This document shows, piece after piece, positions 11,657 through 23,463 of a stretch of 64,000 nucleotides of DNA (its first letter is position 1; the number at the start of each line of letters is the position of its first letter). The stretch spans positions 1,755,001 to 1,819,000 of the forward strand of contig NC_135364.1 in NCBI RefSeq assembly GCF_051622035.1, read 5' to 3'. Origin of the DNA: Arctopsyche grandis. Taxonomy: Eukaryota; Arthropoda; Insecta; Trichoptera; Hydropsychidae. The notes beneath the pieces were generated by a model, which had not been told where the DNA came from, ran no database searches, and saw only the letters and a list, made by a program, of their open reading frames with translations. The translations under genes were made by a program, and so were the position numbers.

Positions 11657-12650
11657 TCTTTTTATTTTATTTTTATTTTTATTTTATTAATTGAAAAATC
11701 AACAGACAGGATGTACATAGATATGTATAAAAAAAAACAAAAAGTAAATAAATAATATATGTAACATCCGAGTCCAATAATAGATTTTTACAAAAATGAA
11801 AAAGATAAATATAAGGACAACAAATTAAAAAGTAAAGAATAAAGGCATGACAAAATATGTAGAACATTGCATAATTAAACTATAGTATTAAAATATTTGG
11901 AAAAGTTTATAAAATATAATATAAGAAGAAATTGAAATTTACAAATATAAAACAAATGAAAAAGGTAAATACAAAATAAACAAATGAAAAGGAAAAGAAT
12001 GAAAGCTATAATATGATTAAATAGCACATTACATAACTAAACTAAAGTATAAAAATATTGGAAATATTGGAAAAATAGAATAGGAGAAAAAATGAATCAA
12101 TCGGTCAAGATTCTCTTGATGTTAGACCTGAATTGATGTAGGGAAATACCAAACAGATCAACCTCATTCAGCTCTCCGTTAAACATACGATAAACGCGCT
12201 GCAGATAAGAATATTTTTGGGAATTAGTAGTGAAAAGAGTGCAACGCGTCTAGAGTACCGAACTGGGATTCTGAAATTAACCTTATTCAGTAAATCAGAA
12301 CAATCAAGGAAACCATTTATGAGCTTAAAGAAGAATATAGCATCAGTATGTCGTCGCCTGACAGAAAGATTGTTAAAAGAAAGGATTTTTAAAATGTCGG
12401 AAACAGTAGAATGGGTATAGGTAGGAAAAAGGTAGCGTAAGGATTTAATAAATTTAAGTTGAACTTTCTCAATACAATTAATATGGGATAAATAAAAAGG
12501 TGACCAGATAATTGAGGCAAATTCAAGGTGAGACCTTACAAAGGAAAAATAAAGTAATTTTAGTACATAAGGATCATTAAAGGGTTTTGTTGAGCGGAGT
12601 AGGAATCCAAGAGATTTAAATGCTTTGTTGTTAATAAAAGAAATATGTTC
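11657..12650 (-). pseudogene. Jockey-like LINE J1, copy 1 (3' part)
   Basis: Minus-strand copy holding only the last third of the RT ORF and the 3' UTR, ending in a T/A-rich tail with TAAAA repeats. Compared with copy 3 (51874-54407) it has lost about 13 bp near 12232, which shifts the frame near the C-terminus. It is 5' truncated at about 12650. It also provides an uninterrupted version of the site where the Helitron inserted in copy 2: ATTTACAAATATAAAAC at about 11937. Confidence 0.9.
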
Positions 12651-12847
12651 TATATATAGAAATATATTATCTTTAAGATAAATCATGAATGAAAACTATA
12701 TTTACTTTATTTTGTGTCTCAAAGCAACTAGTAAATTCTTGAGAACAGTTTTTACTGTGTTTTAGAATTTTTCAAGATCCAGTTTTTTTCACACTTACAT
12801 TTCAAACATACAGCGATCTTTTTGTTTTCAACATTTTTATAAAGCAA
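12651..12847. other. Intergenic DNA, no gene recognised
   Basis: Short AT-rich stretch between the J1 copy and the next repeat. Confidence 0.4.
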
Positions 12848-14165
12848 ATTTTTACTTTATCTATGTATGTATGTAGTAACAATAGATGAAGTTTTGTGAG
12901 CATGCGAAAATTCGAACTCGAGATTTTGACTGATTCGAACTCGATTACTGATCACGTTTTCATGATCTAGGAAAAATGTGTGTGTGTGTGTATTTTGGGG
13001 ATTTTTTGAACATCGTTAGTCCTATCGAACTGAAACTTAGTATCGGTTACTGAAGTTTTTATCGACATGACGTAAATTTTTTTCAAATTTTTAAGTTGAC
13101 TGGAAATGGTACCTCCCCTTATAGGTGTCCTCTTTTTTTTAAGTTTTTGAATTCAATTATCTCCCAAACTAGTAACTGAATCGGACTGATTTTTTTTACA
13201 TGTACTAGAAAAATAATTTTTATAATTTTATATTTTTTAAATATTTTTATCTGAACCGGAAGTAGTACTTTTACTCTAGAGAATCGAGGTTTTTTATGTT
13301 TTTCTCAAAAACCTTTTGATTTATCGAACTGAAATTTCATATCAATCAGTTTAAGCTCAATACCAAGTTATTTATAAAATTTGGTAAGTATCCGTCAACC
13401 GAAAGTGGCGGTTTACTCTTGTTCGATTTTTCTTCCACTATTTTTTTCGACCCCTTAAACACGTGTGCTCGTCACAAAAAAAATCAAGTTTAATTCTTGT
13501 ACCAATTTGATGAAAATAAAAAAAAATTATTAAATTTCATAAACCGGAAGTGGGATATTTTCCTCATAGAAAGGTTAAAAATGTTGTGCCCACTACTCTG
13601 TCCACACTCCTGAAATTATTAAGCTGAAAATTTATATTTGTATTCTTTATATACTAACTTAGAGCTGCTAATATTTTGGTCAGAATTCGTAAGCTGGAAG
13701 TAGTATTTTTTTTTAAAACAATATTTCATTATTTTATTTTTACCTTTTGAACTATTTTAATCTTCTTGATATTTATTATGTATATTAAAAATAGTAATTT
13801 TAAGTAAAAATAAAAAAAAAATCACTAAATTTAATGAACCGGAAGTGGGATTCTTTCCTCTTAGAATTGTCAAAAATGTTGTCGCCTGGATTCTGTCCAC
13901 ACCCCTGAACGTATTGAGCTGAAATTTATATTTGTTTTCTTTATGTACTAACTTAGAGCTGATAACGTTTTGGTCAGAATTCATAAACCGGAAGTAGTAT
14001 CTTTTTTTAAAACAATATTTCATTATTTTATTTTGACCTTTTAAATTATTTTTATTTTCTTGAAATTTAATGTGTATAATACTGATAGTGATTCTAAAAA
14101 AATTTGAACAAAATCCGACAACCGGAAGTAGAACTTTTGTCTTGTGCAAGTTTCCATACATTAGT
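12848..14165. repeat. Dispersed repeat with internal tandem duplication
   Basis: The first part (about 12848-13310) is the reverse complement of about 50790-51245 and 61140-61640 beside the kelch genes, sharing for example AGTCCTATCGAACTGAAACT and CTATAGGAG/CTTATAGG blocks. The second part contains two direct units of about 290 bp (near 13543-13830 and 13833-14120). Each unit carries CCGGAAGTGGGA, a CTGTCCACAC block, TACTAACTTAGAGCTG and CGGAAGTAGTAT. ACCGGAAGT recurs about every 130-150 bases. No coding potential; probably a transposon-derived satellite-like repeat. Confidence 0.6.
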
Positions 14166-14325
14166 ACTTCATAATCTGTCTGTACGGTTCAATATCGAAT
14201 TTTGTTTTGTAACCTTCTTATATTCCTCAAATACATAGATAAAGTCATGGGTTGGTCTCACCCGAATTTTTTCTATTTATATTTATAATTGTAATAATCG
14301 ACAATAGTCGTTCACACGCTGTTGA

Positions 14326-14990
14326 TGTCGGCTTTATTCTGAATTTGGAATAATTCCTGTATTTAGGTAAATTAGAATTGTTATTACCGTCTTTCATTCA
14401 TTCTGTTTCCTAAAATTAGTAAAAACTTTTTGGTTGTTCGAGACCTTATTTCTTCTAACTTCTTAATTACAAATTTATAAACTCCTTCTGCTGTTATTAA
14501 AGATGCACTATTTTTGCTTAATTCTTTGATTGCGGTTTCAACGCCAGTAAGAACATTAATAAAAAAATTTCAAAATATCTATTTCATTCTTAGAAATAGT
14601 ATTGAAATTATATTCCTTTAGTACTATGTTTACACTTTCGTAAACTTGAATATATCGTCTTATCATAGTTTCCATTGAATTCCATCTCTTTTATACATCC
14701 AATAATAAATTTTATACATCATTTTCAATATGATTTCTTCTAAAATTGCATATTTCGCCGGTGACTTCTTAAATATTCGTATTATTTTTCTGATGTTTTC
14801 CAAAATTTCGTAGAGATTATTATCGATCGAATAGTGATTTTCTTCAAACATTTCTGTATTTAATGAATAAAAATCCGTTTCCTCACATGTAGACATTTCA
14901 TTTTCATCACAATTATCCCCATTACATATTTAATTTTCTTCATAATCGTCGGCTTCTTCATCGTCACTCTTTTCATACTGATTTTGTGTA
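14326..14990 (-). pseudogene. Degraded hAT-type transposase
   Basis: The minus-strand translation, with frame breaks, reads like an internal segment of an hAT transposase of the BED-finger/zinc-finger type. In order: ENIRKIIRIFKKSPAKYAIL, then RYIQVYESVNIVLKEYNF, then a stretch resembling LTGVETAIKELSKNSASL, AEGVYKFVIKKLEEIRS and a GNRMNERR-like motif. The longest unbroken piece is 77 codons (14663-14896). Catalytic residues cannot be assigned and no ends are identified. Assignment rests on pattern memory of the family. Confidence 0.6.
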
Positions 14991-16699
14991 TTTATTTTAT
15001 AAAAAAATATTCGAATAACGAATGGCTCGAATTCGAATACTCGCATATTCGAATATTCGATTGGTATCCTTAGTCCTTTGACCCATGAAGAAATCGTCTC
15101 AGCCAGGTGTGCTAACTTTTACTGGAGAATACAAATCCTCAAATATATATTGTACGATTTATACCACTGAAATTAAACGTAATGATCCAAAATTATGATA
15201 AATTTAGGAGGAAAAGAGAATTAAGTGTCTAATATTTGATACATTACAGAATTCTTTAAAAAGTTATTTCTACCTTATTAGCACTAACGCTGAACCATGG
15301 ATCTACTTCTGTATCACTTGTCTACATATACATTGACTGGCTTCTTTTGTAATTTTATTTTATGCTTTTAAAAAGTTGACTGTGAGGGGTCTGGTAGGAA
15401 TATATGTAGGACTAAAAAGAGTTAGAACCCCTGACATGAGTACACGATATGATGCAAATGCATTACCATAACGACCGATCCGTCTTCATTCTCGCCGGAT
15501 CGAATCGGTTCCGCCTGATCCGGAACTTCGCAGCATATCTTCCGATTGCTAGGGATATTTAGGCCAAGGGGAAATCCCGGTATTGACCTTTGGCAGATGG
15601 TGCCGATTCGCCAATAATGACAAGGTAACTGTGAATAAGTACCTGACTAGAGTGGAGATAACCCTGCTAACGATTTGGACCAAATCGGAACGGTAACGCA
15701 GTGAATAAATTTTCGGACTGATTACCGAATTTCGAATCTTATTTCAGGAATGTGTTTTTCACAAAATACAAAAAACAATTCATATACGAAAATTATTATT
15801 TTGAATAAAAATACCAATAATTTTATTTTACTACCGCCATCTATGTTTAAAACTAAAAACTGGATAAAAGTCAGGCACTTTTCAGAAATTCAAATTTCAA
15901 ACGCGTCTAAAACGATATTTTTTCTCCATCGTAATGGCGGAGGATACGTTTACTTATATTGATGACCAAAATGAGCAATATGGCAAAGTATAAAAACGAT
16001 CGGATAAGAAGCAATTTTTTTCCTGAGTTGTAATCGTAAGTGAAGCTGAAAGGAGGTACGTAATTATTGTAAAAAACTAAATTTATGTAAACTTATTGTA
16101 AATCATATTAACAATTAGATACAACATAACTTCTTATTGAATACTTATCTCGCAGATAAAACTCCGTGAAGAGATATACTTTTAGCCGTGAAATGTCAAA
16201 TCTGACATATTTGGCCAAAAATCAATATATATCGTGTATTACCCTACAAGAAGCTACACGCCAAATTTGAAATTTATATATACATATGAGAGTTAAAACT
16301 ATAAATATTTATATATTAGAGATAACGAGAACCTATAGAGAAAATTTCATAAAATATAGAGTGAATTATAGGCGTTTAAACAATTAAAATCTGATATCGC
16401 ATATCAAGGCGAAAAGGTTGAAGATAGATTATGTCACCGTATCCGAGATTCTGGATATTTGATACGCATTGTATACGATATTTTATCTCCAACGTAATGG
16501 CAGACGATACATTAACGTATATTGATGACCAAAATGAGCAATATGGCAAAGTATGAAAACGATCGGATAAGAGATAAAAATGACCACTAACACGAAAGCC
16601 ATGTGAAACGTAAAGGAGGTATATAAAAATAGATTTTAATGCGTTTGAATGCATCAGTAGAAGCCAAAATTAAATTCTAATATTTTTTTATAAACATAT
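14991..16699. other. Intergenic DNA with a 90-bp direct duplication
   Basis: No gene recognised. 15009-15062 is a cluster of alternating TTCGAATA motifs. A block of about 90 bases at 15924-16013 recurs at 16490-16578, sharing GATGACCAAAATGAGCAATA and GTAT(A/G)AAAACGATCGGATAAG. Short pieces with AAAGGAGGTA(T/C)GTA and with AAATGTCAAATCTGACA recur near 6895, 8733, 16052 and 16612. Confidence 0.45.
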
Positions 16700-17099
16700 T
16701 GTTGCGTAGGGGTGGGTGGAGGATCCAAGTAAAAGGCCAAAGTCACTTCACAGCATTTATTAGTGATTAAGGAGATAGATACACGCACAGCCAGCGCTCC
16801 GTCCAGATTGCCTTAATATCGCATAAGTATCCGTTTATAAAGGACAGGTCGCTCCCTGCATATTCGACGTCCGGTTACTTCACCTATTGTTATAGTCAAG
16901 TACCACGATATGCATTCTCACGTTTCAAGACACTCAGTCTCACGCTACGCGCTGTCAGTTCTGAGAAGGGACCGGGTGCCGGTACTAAGCCAATTCGGTG
17001 GTCTCCTTCGTTTAGCCTACTTGCACTTAGCCTGGAGATAATCCTCAAAACCAATTATAACGGTAAATAGCGATGCTACTCGCGGCGGCGTACGTTACA
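16700..17099 (+). mobile_element. LTR, related to the 4670 solo LTR
   Basis: Begins TGTTGCGTAGGGG and ends CGTACGTTACA, as in the 4670 copy, with a divergent middle (a subfamily that keeps the TTTATAAAGGACAG region). No internal region or second LTR is adjacent, so this is a solo LTR. The flanks (ATAT before, ACAT after) do not give a clean 4-bp duplication. Confidence 0.7.
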
Positions 17100-17301
17100 A
17101 CATTTAAAACTAATCAAGTTTTGAATTACATATTCTAAAATAACATGCTGCGCATTTCAAAATCTTCCAATTTCATAAATTATTCCCTATTTTCTTTTTT
17201 ATTTAAAAAATGTTCCCGACCAATATAGAAAACGCATAAAAATATAAATTATATCTCAAGCAGTGGCGCCTCGTGAAAAATGTTTGCGAGTACTTCAAGT
17301 T

Positions 17302-17600
17302 TGCCAGCAGCATAGCTCGGTCGTCAAGCCTCTGCTTAACACCGAGAGCCACCGAGTTCGATCCCATGAGCTGACCTCGATTGAAAAGATTTTTTCTGAG
17401 TACATCTTAGTGCTGCTGGTCAGACTTGGATATTTGTGACTCCAAGTCGTTCGTTTCCTATCAGAGTTTGCCAATTTTATCTGATTTCGTTGTTGAAACG
17501 GTTCCCGTTTAAAAATTAGCTAAAAATCATCCCTACCTACTATGTCACTACTATTTGAGTATGATTAATGTTCAATAAAATTTATGTACAATTCATAGAT
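17302..17600 (+). repeat. tRNA-derived SINE, copy 3
   Basis: Starts GCCAGCAGCATAGCTCGGTC, has box B-like GAGTTCGATCC near 17354-17364, then CTGCTGGTCAGACTTGG and the family body (TTTGCCAATTTTATCTGAT, GAAACGGTTCC), ending near TTCATAGATG. Confidence 0.75.
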
Positions 17601-17635
17601 GTTTTTCAGTGTCTCGTAATTCAACGACCCGTAAT

Positions 17636-17745
17636 AAAAATGCTGCATTGTAATTGTAATTGTAATTTGTAATTGGCCTGGAAGGCGCATTGGGGTTTAC
17701 CTGTAAGGCCTTCCTGGTATATAGTGTAAAAAATATATAAATAAA
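17636..17745 (-). repeat. LINE-like 3' end: hairpin plus AATTAC tail
   Basis: On the minus strand a stem formed by CCAGGAAGGC and GCCTTCCAGG encloses about 20 bases, followed by a tail of four to five AATTAC units. This is a third variant of the stem-loop plus short-repeat terminus seen at 8563 and 31681. No attached coding region. Confidence 0.45.
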
Positions 17746-17868
17746 GTGCACGTCTACAGTTTCTTCAAACAAAAAATGGTTTGGTTGACGTACTGCAGTA
17801 CCTGAATACGAGCAACGCCTAAATTCAACTATTTTATTATTTATTTTCTTCAAAATATACATATACAA

Positions 17869-17970
17869 ACCAGCAGCATAGATAAATGGTTAGCATATCA
17901 TGCTTTCAAATGTGTGGTCACGGGTTCTATCCCGTATGCCGCTGGCCAGACAATATTAAAACCACTTTAT
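17869..17970 (+). repeat. tRNA-derived SINE, head only
   Basis: Contains the tRNA-like head: CCAGCAGCATAGATAAATGG, then GTCACGGGTTCTATCCCGTA (box B-like) and GCCGCTGGCCAGA. The body is missing after about 17970. Confidence 0.6.
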
Positions 17971-19075
17971 TGTATAGAAATCATATTGCCTACACTCTCA
18001 GAGATTATTTTACAGGAAAAATACTGAATAAATTACATTTTAAGAATAATATCGAAAATACGAGGCATCAAATATTTATTTATAATAAAATTTCACGATC
18101 AGAGCGAAATTCATAATAAAAAAATACACCCTTAAAATTGTTTTTTTTTTTTTGTTAACAATATAAACCGTGCATATTTTTCATTGTATAACTTAATTTA
18201 ACAGTGACGTCACACTGTTTCGTACGTCAGAACAACGTCAAAGTCAATTAACTTCAAGATTAGGGGTCGATTATGCGGTCTTACCAAACAACCCCTCTCT
18301 CCTCTTAAGTCACAATAAAGTCAAATGGGTCTTGAGAATTTGTTCGGAAGCTCCCTGTCAAATCATTGCATCGTCAACCCTAAAATACATTTGGGATAGA
18401 ACAAAAAATGACGGATTAGCGTGGCAGTCGGCTCACCGGTGCGGTTTTCCACGCTTTCCCGAATTTTCCGCCTCTCTACCACCAAATAAGACATCTCTCC
18501 TGAGGTATTGTTCGCCGAGAGAGATTCGCCATTATTTTCCCCGAGCGTAGTAATACCACTTTTCATTTTTTTGTGTCTCCGCCCCAGCAGTTCGCCCACC
18601 CGTATTGTTTCATCAAAAAATAATAACAATAAGGGTGAAACGCAAAAAAAAAAAAGAGCGAAACTATTTCGTTTTTTAAACGACCGGCAGACGCTATTTG
18701 CAAATGAAAACCTATTTTGTAAAATGGACAGGGAAAAGTATGAAACGCTCCTGCTTTTAATCCCGGGCTTAAGAAAGTAAACACTGATCAACCCCTTTGT
18801 TATTTTATTCAACGCGTTCAATATGCTTTTCAATCTTTTTAATGTGAATTTGTGGTTCTAATTGGTTTTTTTTTTTTTTGCTCAGTGGAAATTACAAAAT
18901 ACATTTTCAATAAACCCACCGTATATACACTACAGATATAAAACGTCTATGCAATTTCTACATAAATACTTCCTAGACTAATTTCTACCCTTTTTAATAT
19001 TTATCAAAATGCGACCCTTTTTAATATTTATAATATCATAATAAATACACATATTAAAGGATGAAAAAAAGCTGT
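17971..19075. other. Intergenic DNA, no gene recognised
   Basis: Includes a GC-balanced, single-copy-looking stretch (about 18230-18780) with overlapping frames of up to 156 codons on the minus strand and 90 on the plus. None has a recognisable domain, and both run through poly-A/poly-T. Confidence 0.35.
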
Positions 19076-19215
19076 GAACATGTGTGGATGAAATTATAAA
19101 AGTGTGTGGGGTGAGATGGATGAGAGTAACGCAAAACAGAGATGAATGAAATCGTGTTCGTGGAGAAGCCTTCATCCAGTAGTGGATGATGAATGATTGT
19201 AAATGATTTTGAAAC
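19076..19215 (+). pseudogene. 3' end fragment of the RTE-like LINE
   Basis: About 140 bp matching the last codons of the intact LINE ORF (48080-48203): GTGAGATGGATGAGAGTAAC, GCAAAACAGAGATGA and GCCTTCATCCAGTAGTGGATG. In place of the (TGA)n tail it ends TGTAAATGATTTTG. Severely 5' truncated. Confidence 0.75.
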
Positions 19216-19371
19216 ATACATACATATATAATATAAATTACATTTCATCATGTTTTAATGAAGGATATAAATAGGATGCACGCATTTAGATTAGTTGAGA
19301 ATTGGCAGTCTATTCTTGAATGATAAATTACTTTGAATGAAATATAATAATTTCGATTTACAATTACAATT

Positions 19372-20130
19372 ACACAGTTCGACAAAAAAAATGGTTCAGA
19401 GACGAGATATGACTTTTCTTATAGATATATGTCCAGTAAATACGAATCTGGTAATATAAAATGTTGATTAGCTCGAGATTTGGAAATATATATGTTTTTT
19501 AAATCGCCCGATTTTTCTATATATTCGTGTTATTCGGTTGACGTCTCAAAATCTGTCAATTTTATGTTCAAAATGAATATTGGAATCTATAGTCGGGTAT
19601 TTTATCTTTCATTTGTAGTAATTTTCAGCTTTGAAATCTCTCTAAGTAGTCGTCCAGTTTAAATCAAAAGTCAAAAGGACGTATTTTCACTTGGGATTTT
19701 TTCCCACTGTTAATACTATTTTATATTGAGTATTTTCTATTAAAAGATATTTATTGGGATAGTTTTCTGGTCACACTATTTTTTGTTTTTGTTTAAACGG
19801 GTTAATTGGAAGTGTACCGAATTTTAAATCGGTAAAATTTCGAGCTAAAAGCTCGTACTAATATTTACTCGTATTTACATGAATTTTAATTGAATTAATA
19901 GGGATAATATATTAAATTGTCTTTATATGAGAATTAAATAAAATTCCACTAAGAAAAATCATATTTCGATTATTTGAACTTTTAGTGAAAAGTTAAATGA
20001 GATAAACCTGGAGGAAAATCACACGAAAATTCGATTAATAACAAAAATTCGTTTATTTTATCGAGGTAAGCCAGTTATCAATAGAATTTTTGTTATTAAT
20101 CCACAAGAATAGTCGAAATATGATTTTTCT
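19372..20130 (+). repeat. Dispersed repeat family R1, copy C
   Basis: Begins ACACAGTTCGAC, follows copies B and D, then carries an inverted-repeat segment: GATTAATAACAAAAATTC at 20034-20051 and its complement GAATTTTTGTTATTAATCC near 20082-20100, around a loop with TTATCGAGGTAAGCCAG. Compared with copy D it has about 70 extra bases between the arms and the LINE-like body, so the long hairpin of D is incomplete here. Confidence 0.7.
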
Positions 20131-20202
20131 AAATCTTAAAATGTGCTATTATTTTCATAATAGTAATTCTTTTTACATATGTGTAAAATATAATATTACT
20201 AT

Positions 20203-20969
20203 TGTTACGTACGCCACTGATTAAGCGAATAGAATCCCAGAGACTATGTGACCGTTCAAGGGTTATCTGTTAACGGATTAACTGTGCTTGCACTTAGGAC
20301 CAACAGATATCTGTTAACGGATTAACTAAGTGCTTGCACTTACTTCCAGGATTATATCTGGACTCTAAGTGCATTTAGGCTAAACAGTGACCGTTATTAG
20401 TCCTTTCTCAGAATCGGTACGGGGAGACCTAATGTCGTGGGAATATATATCCAAATACGTGACTATACAATAGGTAAACAGATTAGACGTCCTGAGAGAT
20501 CTACCCTTTATAAGACGGTACGTAGGTGATATCAGGTCATTCTGGACTGAGCACTGCCAGTGCGTGTATCTCCTTAATCATCAATAAATGCTGTGAAACG
20601 ACTAAGGCTTTTTACTTGGATTCTCCACCCACCTCTACGCAACAATATTATATATCACCAAATCAAATATATATTTATTTATTTAAAAAAAAAAACAGAA
20701 ACAAACAGCATTACAATGTATATGTACATTACATTGACACCAAAAAAAGTCTATATAGAGAAGCATTGAATATTATCATATATAAATATGTACTATTGTA
20801 AATACTAAAATACGTCCTGGGAGATCTACCCTTTATAAGGCGGTACGTAGGCGATATCAGGTCATTCTGGACTGAGCACTGCCAGTGCGTGTATCTCCTT
20901 AATCATCAATAAATGCTGTGAAACGACTAAGGCCTTTTACTTGGATCCTCCACCCACCCCTACGCAACA
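20203..20969 (-). mobile_element. Internally deleted LTR element with two LTRs and CTAT duplication
   Basis: The plus strand shows a full minus-oriented LTR (20203-20644, TGTTACG...CGCAACA) and, after 167 bases, the end of a second LTR in the same orientation (20812-20969), beginning inside the LTR at ACGTCCTGGGAG. CTAT flanks the whole unit at 20199-20202 and 20970-20973. So this is one integration whose internal region and part of one LTR were deleted. No gag or pol remains. The complete LTR carries the TTTATAAG segment that the 4670 copy has lost. Confidence 0.75.
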
Positions 20970-20973
20970 CTAT

Positions 20974-21867
20974 ATTTAATTTTTATCGTGCTTCATTTTC
21001 TTCTTTTAAAGAAATGTACTTTCCCTTGCACTTAACCTTTTTGGTTTAATTTCATTTGCACATAATCTTTTTGGAAAATTTCTAGTTATTTCGTTTTTTT
21101 AATTTTATACAATTTAGAAAAAATCAGCCGGGAACAACACTAGTAATCTGTAATAATGGGCTTTAGATATATTGCGAACACAATGTATGAAAAGCTCTTT
21201 AAAATCAAATCAAAATAAACACGGTCTCAATTAAACAGGTCTACGGGTACATTTAGAAGGCTCGAACAAACCAACGGGGGGATTCTTTAAGCTTTCATAT
21301 TACACAAGAGAGCAAGCAAAAAACAAACGATAAACAATCAAACCTATTTTTATCCAACGTCTTTTCGCTACATTTCGCTACAGACATTTTTTGCGAGACA
21401 TCTCACGCCCACCCCAAATCCGCCCACACCAACGCTGAAACCGTTTCGAGCCACAATCATAAATTTTCTTCACAAAAAATATAAAATACGGTATATATAA
21501 ATTTTTTGTCAATTGTATATAGTCGACCGATTTCATAACCGATCTGTGTCCATCCGTCTGCACAATGGCACGCGGCACGCGAACTCGCGACAATAACCTC
21601 GACAACAATGCGACTCGCCATCTCGACAACAATAACATCGACGATAATGTATCGCTTCAGCCGGATCAGATATGAAGAATTACCGTAACGGACCAGAACC
21701 CTTTCACGCGAATAAGCCCTTTTCCGCTGAAAAAAACGTGCTTTTTCCGAAAAGCCCTCCAGCTCCGCCCCCCGCATGAAGAGGAAAATTCACCGAAATT
21801 TCCCATGGAAGTAAATTCACGAACGGACATGTGCTTTTTTTTGTGCAAGCAGTATATCTTCTTATAT
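20974..21867. other. Intergenic DNA, no gene recognised
   Basis: About 21380-21780 is GC-balanced with overlapping minus-strand frames (60-106 codons) containing CGACAACAAT tandem motifs. No domain recognised. Confidence 0.35.
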
Positions 21868-22268
21868 ATAATATGTATATAAAATTGAATGTCTGTGTGT
21901 GTGTCTCGAATAGACTCCTAAACCACTGAACCGATTACGATGGAATTTTCAGGATTTGTTGTATGCATGTCCGGGAAGATTACTGTGAAAAAACCTCTTA
22001 ATAATATTATTCGTAATTGCCATTTTACTTACGCGAAAGTAAAGCTATCCTCCCGCCTTCAACGCATCACGCGAGTGTGACGATAATCGCGCCACGCCTA
22101 CCTCGCACTCGAATGTACTGACCATTCAGGGCTGTACCACAAACACACAGCGGATGGCCCACGTCAACAAATATATCTATACCTATATATAAAATTGAAT
22201 GTCTGTGGAACGGGAACGGAAATTGCACGCGTTATTGTGGCATCGCAAAGCATGCCGGGTACAGATAG
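21868..22268 (+). mobile_element. Helitron-derived fragments
   Basis: ATAAAATTGAATGTCTGTG followed by ACTCCTAAACCACTGAACCG is the sequence style commonly seen just inside insect Helitron 5' ends. It occurs at 21877 and, in shorter form, at 22176 (TCTATACCTATATATAAAAT). The second piece ends 22251-22268 in CATGCCGGGTACAGATAG, resembling a Helitron 3' end with a mutated CTAG. Likely an old deleted copy plus a 93-bp near-terminal remnant. Confidence 0.5.
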
Positions 22269-22470
22269 TGTATAATATAAAATCCACCTTATCATGTCTA
22301 TGTCGACAATTTTATTTAAATTAAATCGAAAGAGTACAAAGGAGAATTCCACAGATACCTTCTGAGCTTAAATCACTTAATAAACGAAAGGTTGAAAATA
22401 ATTAATCTCACTACACTAGAGACGAGACGAATGAAAGGCGACTTAATCGAAGTCTTTAAAATGATAATTA
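22269..22470. other. Short unassigned stretch
   Basis: AT-rich DNA, nothing recognised. Confidence 0.4.
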
Positions 22471-22962
22471 GCCAGCAGTATGGCTCAATGGTAGCGCATT
22501 TTGGTTAGTCAGATTTTAAGGTGTGCTATGAATCAATGGTGTTTCTTATTAAATTAGGTGTGCCACAAATCAATGGTGCTACTTATTAAATTAGGTGTGC
22601 CACAGATCAATGGTGTGTCTTATCCCTACTGGTTAGTCGACTACATTGATAAGCGAGGTACATAACAGTATTGTAGCATATTTAGGAGATACATGTGTAT
22701 ATAGAGTACCTACAGTGATCAGTGGGTTCGATCCGATCCGCTATACTGCTGGTTAGATTTGGGGGTAATTGTGACTCCAAATCGATCGTTTCTTATCAGT
22801 GTTTGCCAATCGTATGTGATCATTGTTGAAACGGTTCCTCATAATTGGCAAAAAATCATCTTTCCTGTTGTCACGAATCTTCTGTATTTATTGTATGTAG
22901 AATTGTAAAAATTATGTACAAATCTAAAATCCATAGACGTCTAAATGGATTAATTCTGTAAT
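22471..22962 (+). repeat. tRNA-derived SINE with tandem insertion between box A and box B
   Basis: Head GCCAGCAGTATGGCTCAATG with box A-like TGGCTCAATGGTAGCGC (22481-22497). Box B GGTTCGATCC is at 22725-22734, about 230 bases on rather than the usual few dozen. In between are three tandem units of about 38 bases containing GGTGTGCCACARATCAATGG and CTTATTAAATTA. The body (CTGCTGGTTAGATTTGG ... GAAACGGTTCC ... CCATAGACGTC) is intact. This is the best-preserved Pol III promoter pair of the family here, but it is split. Confidence 0.7.
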
Positions 22963-23037
22963 TAATTAATTAATTAATTTTTATTTCGTGTTCTCGAAAT
23001 AACAATTAATTAATTAACAACGTTGAAAATGAGTAAA

Positions 23038-23213
23038 GTTGCCAATTTTTTGGAACCGTTTCAATAAAAATCAGATAAATTGGCAAAATCTCATAGGAAA
23101 CAATGGACCTGGAGTCACACATCCAATGTCTGACCAGCAGAAACCAGTGGGATTTGAACCCGTAACCACTTTGATCAAAGCATTATATGCTTACCACAAG
23201 TCTATTCTGCCGG
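23038..23213 (-). repeat. tRNA-derived SINE, copy on minus strand
   Basis: GGAACCGTTTCAATAAAAATC, CTGACCAGCAG and the box B complement TTTGAACCCGTAACC identify a reverse SINE whose head ends near CTATTCTGCCGG. It resembles the 3779-4003 copy most. Confidence 0.65.
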
Positions 23214-23299
23214 ATTTAGAGTAGTTTTTTTCATATAATTTCAATAGTGTTTAAATGTAATTCATTTAAAAAAAAAACTAATTTCTAACAAATATTATA

Positions 23300-23370
<71 letters not shown>
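23300..23370. repeat. (TA)n microsatellite
   Basis: About 70 bases of TA repeat followed by TATG/TACA variants. Confidence 0.95.
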
Positions 23371-23384
<14 letters not shown>

Positions 23385-23463
23385 CATATTAAGTAAAATG
23401 GCTGAAATTTGACGATTCCAGATAAATTACTAGAAATACAATTTGTGCAAATAAATAAATAAT

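Noticed and set aside
13757..14161. 134-codon minus-strand frame as a gene
   Set aside because: It runs through the 290-base tandem repeat and reflects its AT-rich composition.
16700..17099. A 4-bp target duplication at the second solo LTR
   Set aside because: Left ATAT and right ACAT differ; shifting the ends to force a match breaks the TG...CA termini.
18363..18833. 156-codon minus-strand frame and overlapping 90-codon plus-strand frame
   Set aside because: Mutually overlapping, run through poly-A/T, no recognisable domain or splice context.
22471..22740. Functional tRNA gene
   Set aside because: Box A and box B exist but are 230 bases apart and joined to a dispersed SINE body; no cloverleaf can be drawn.
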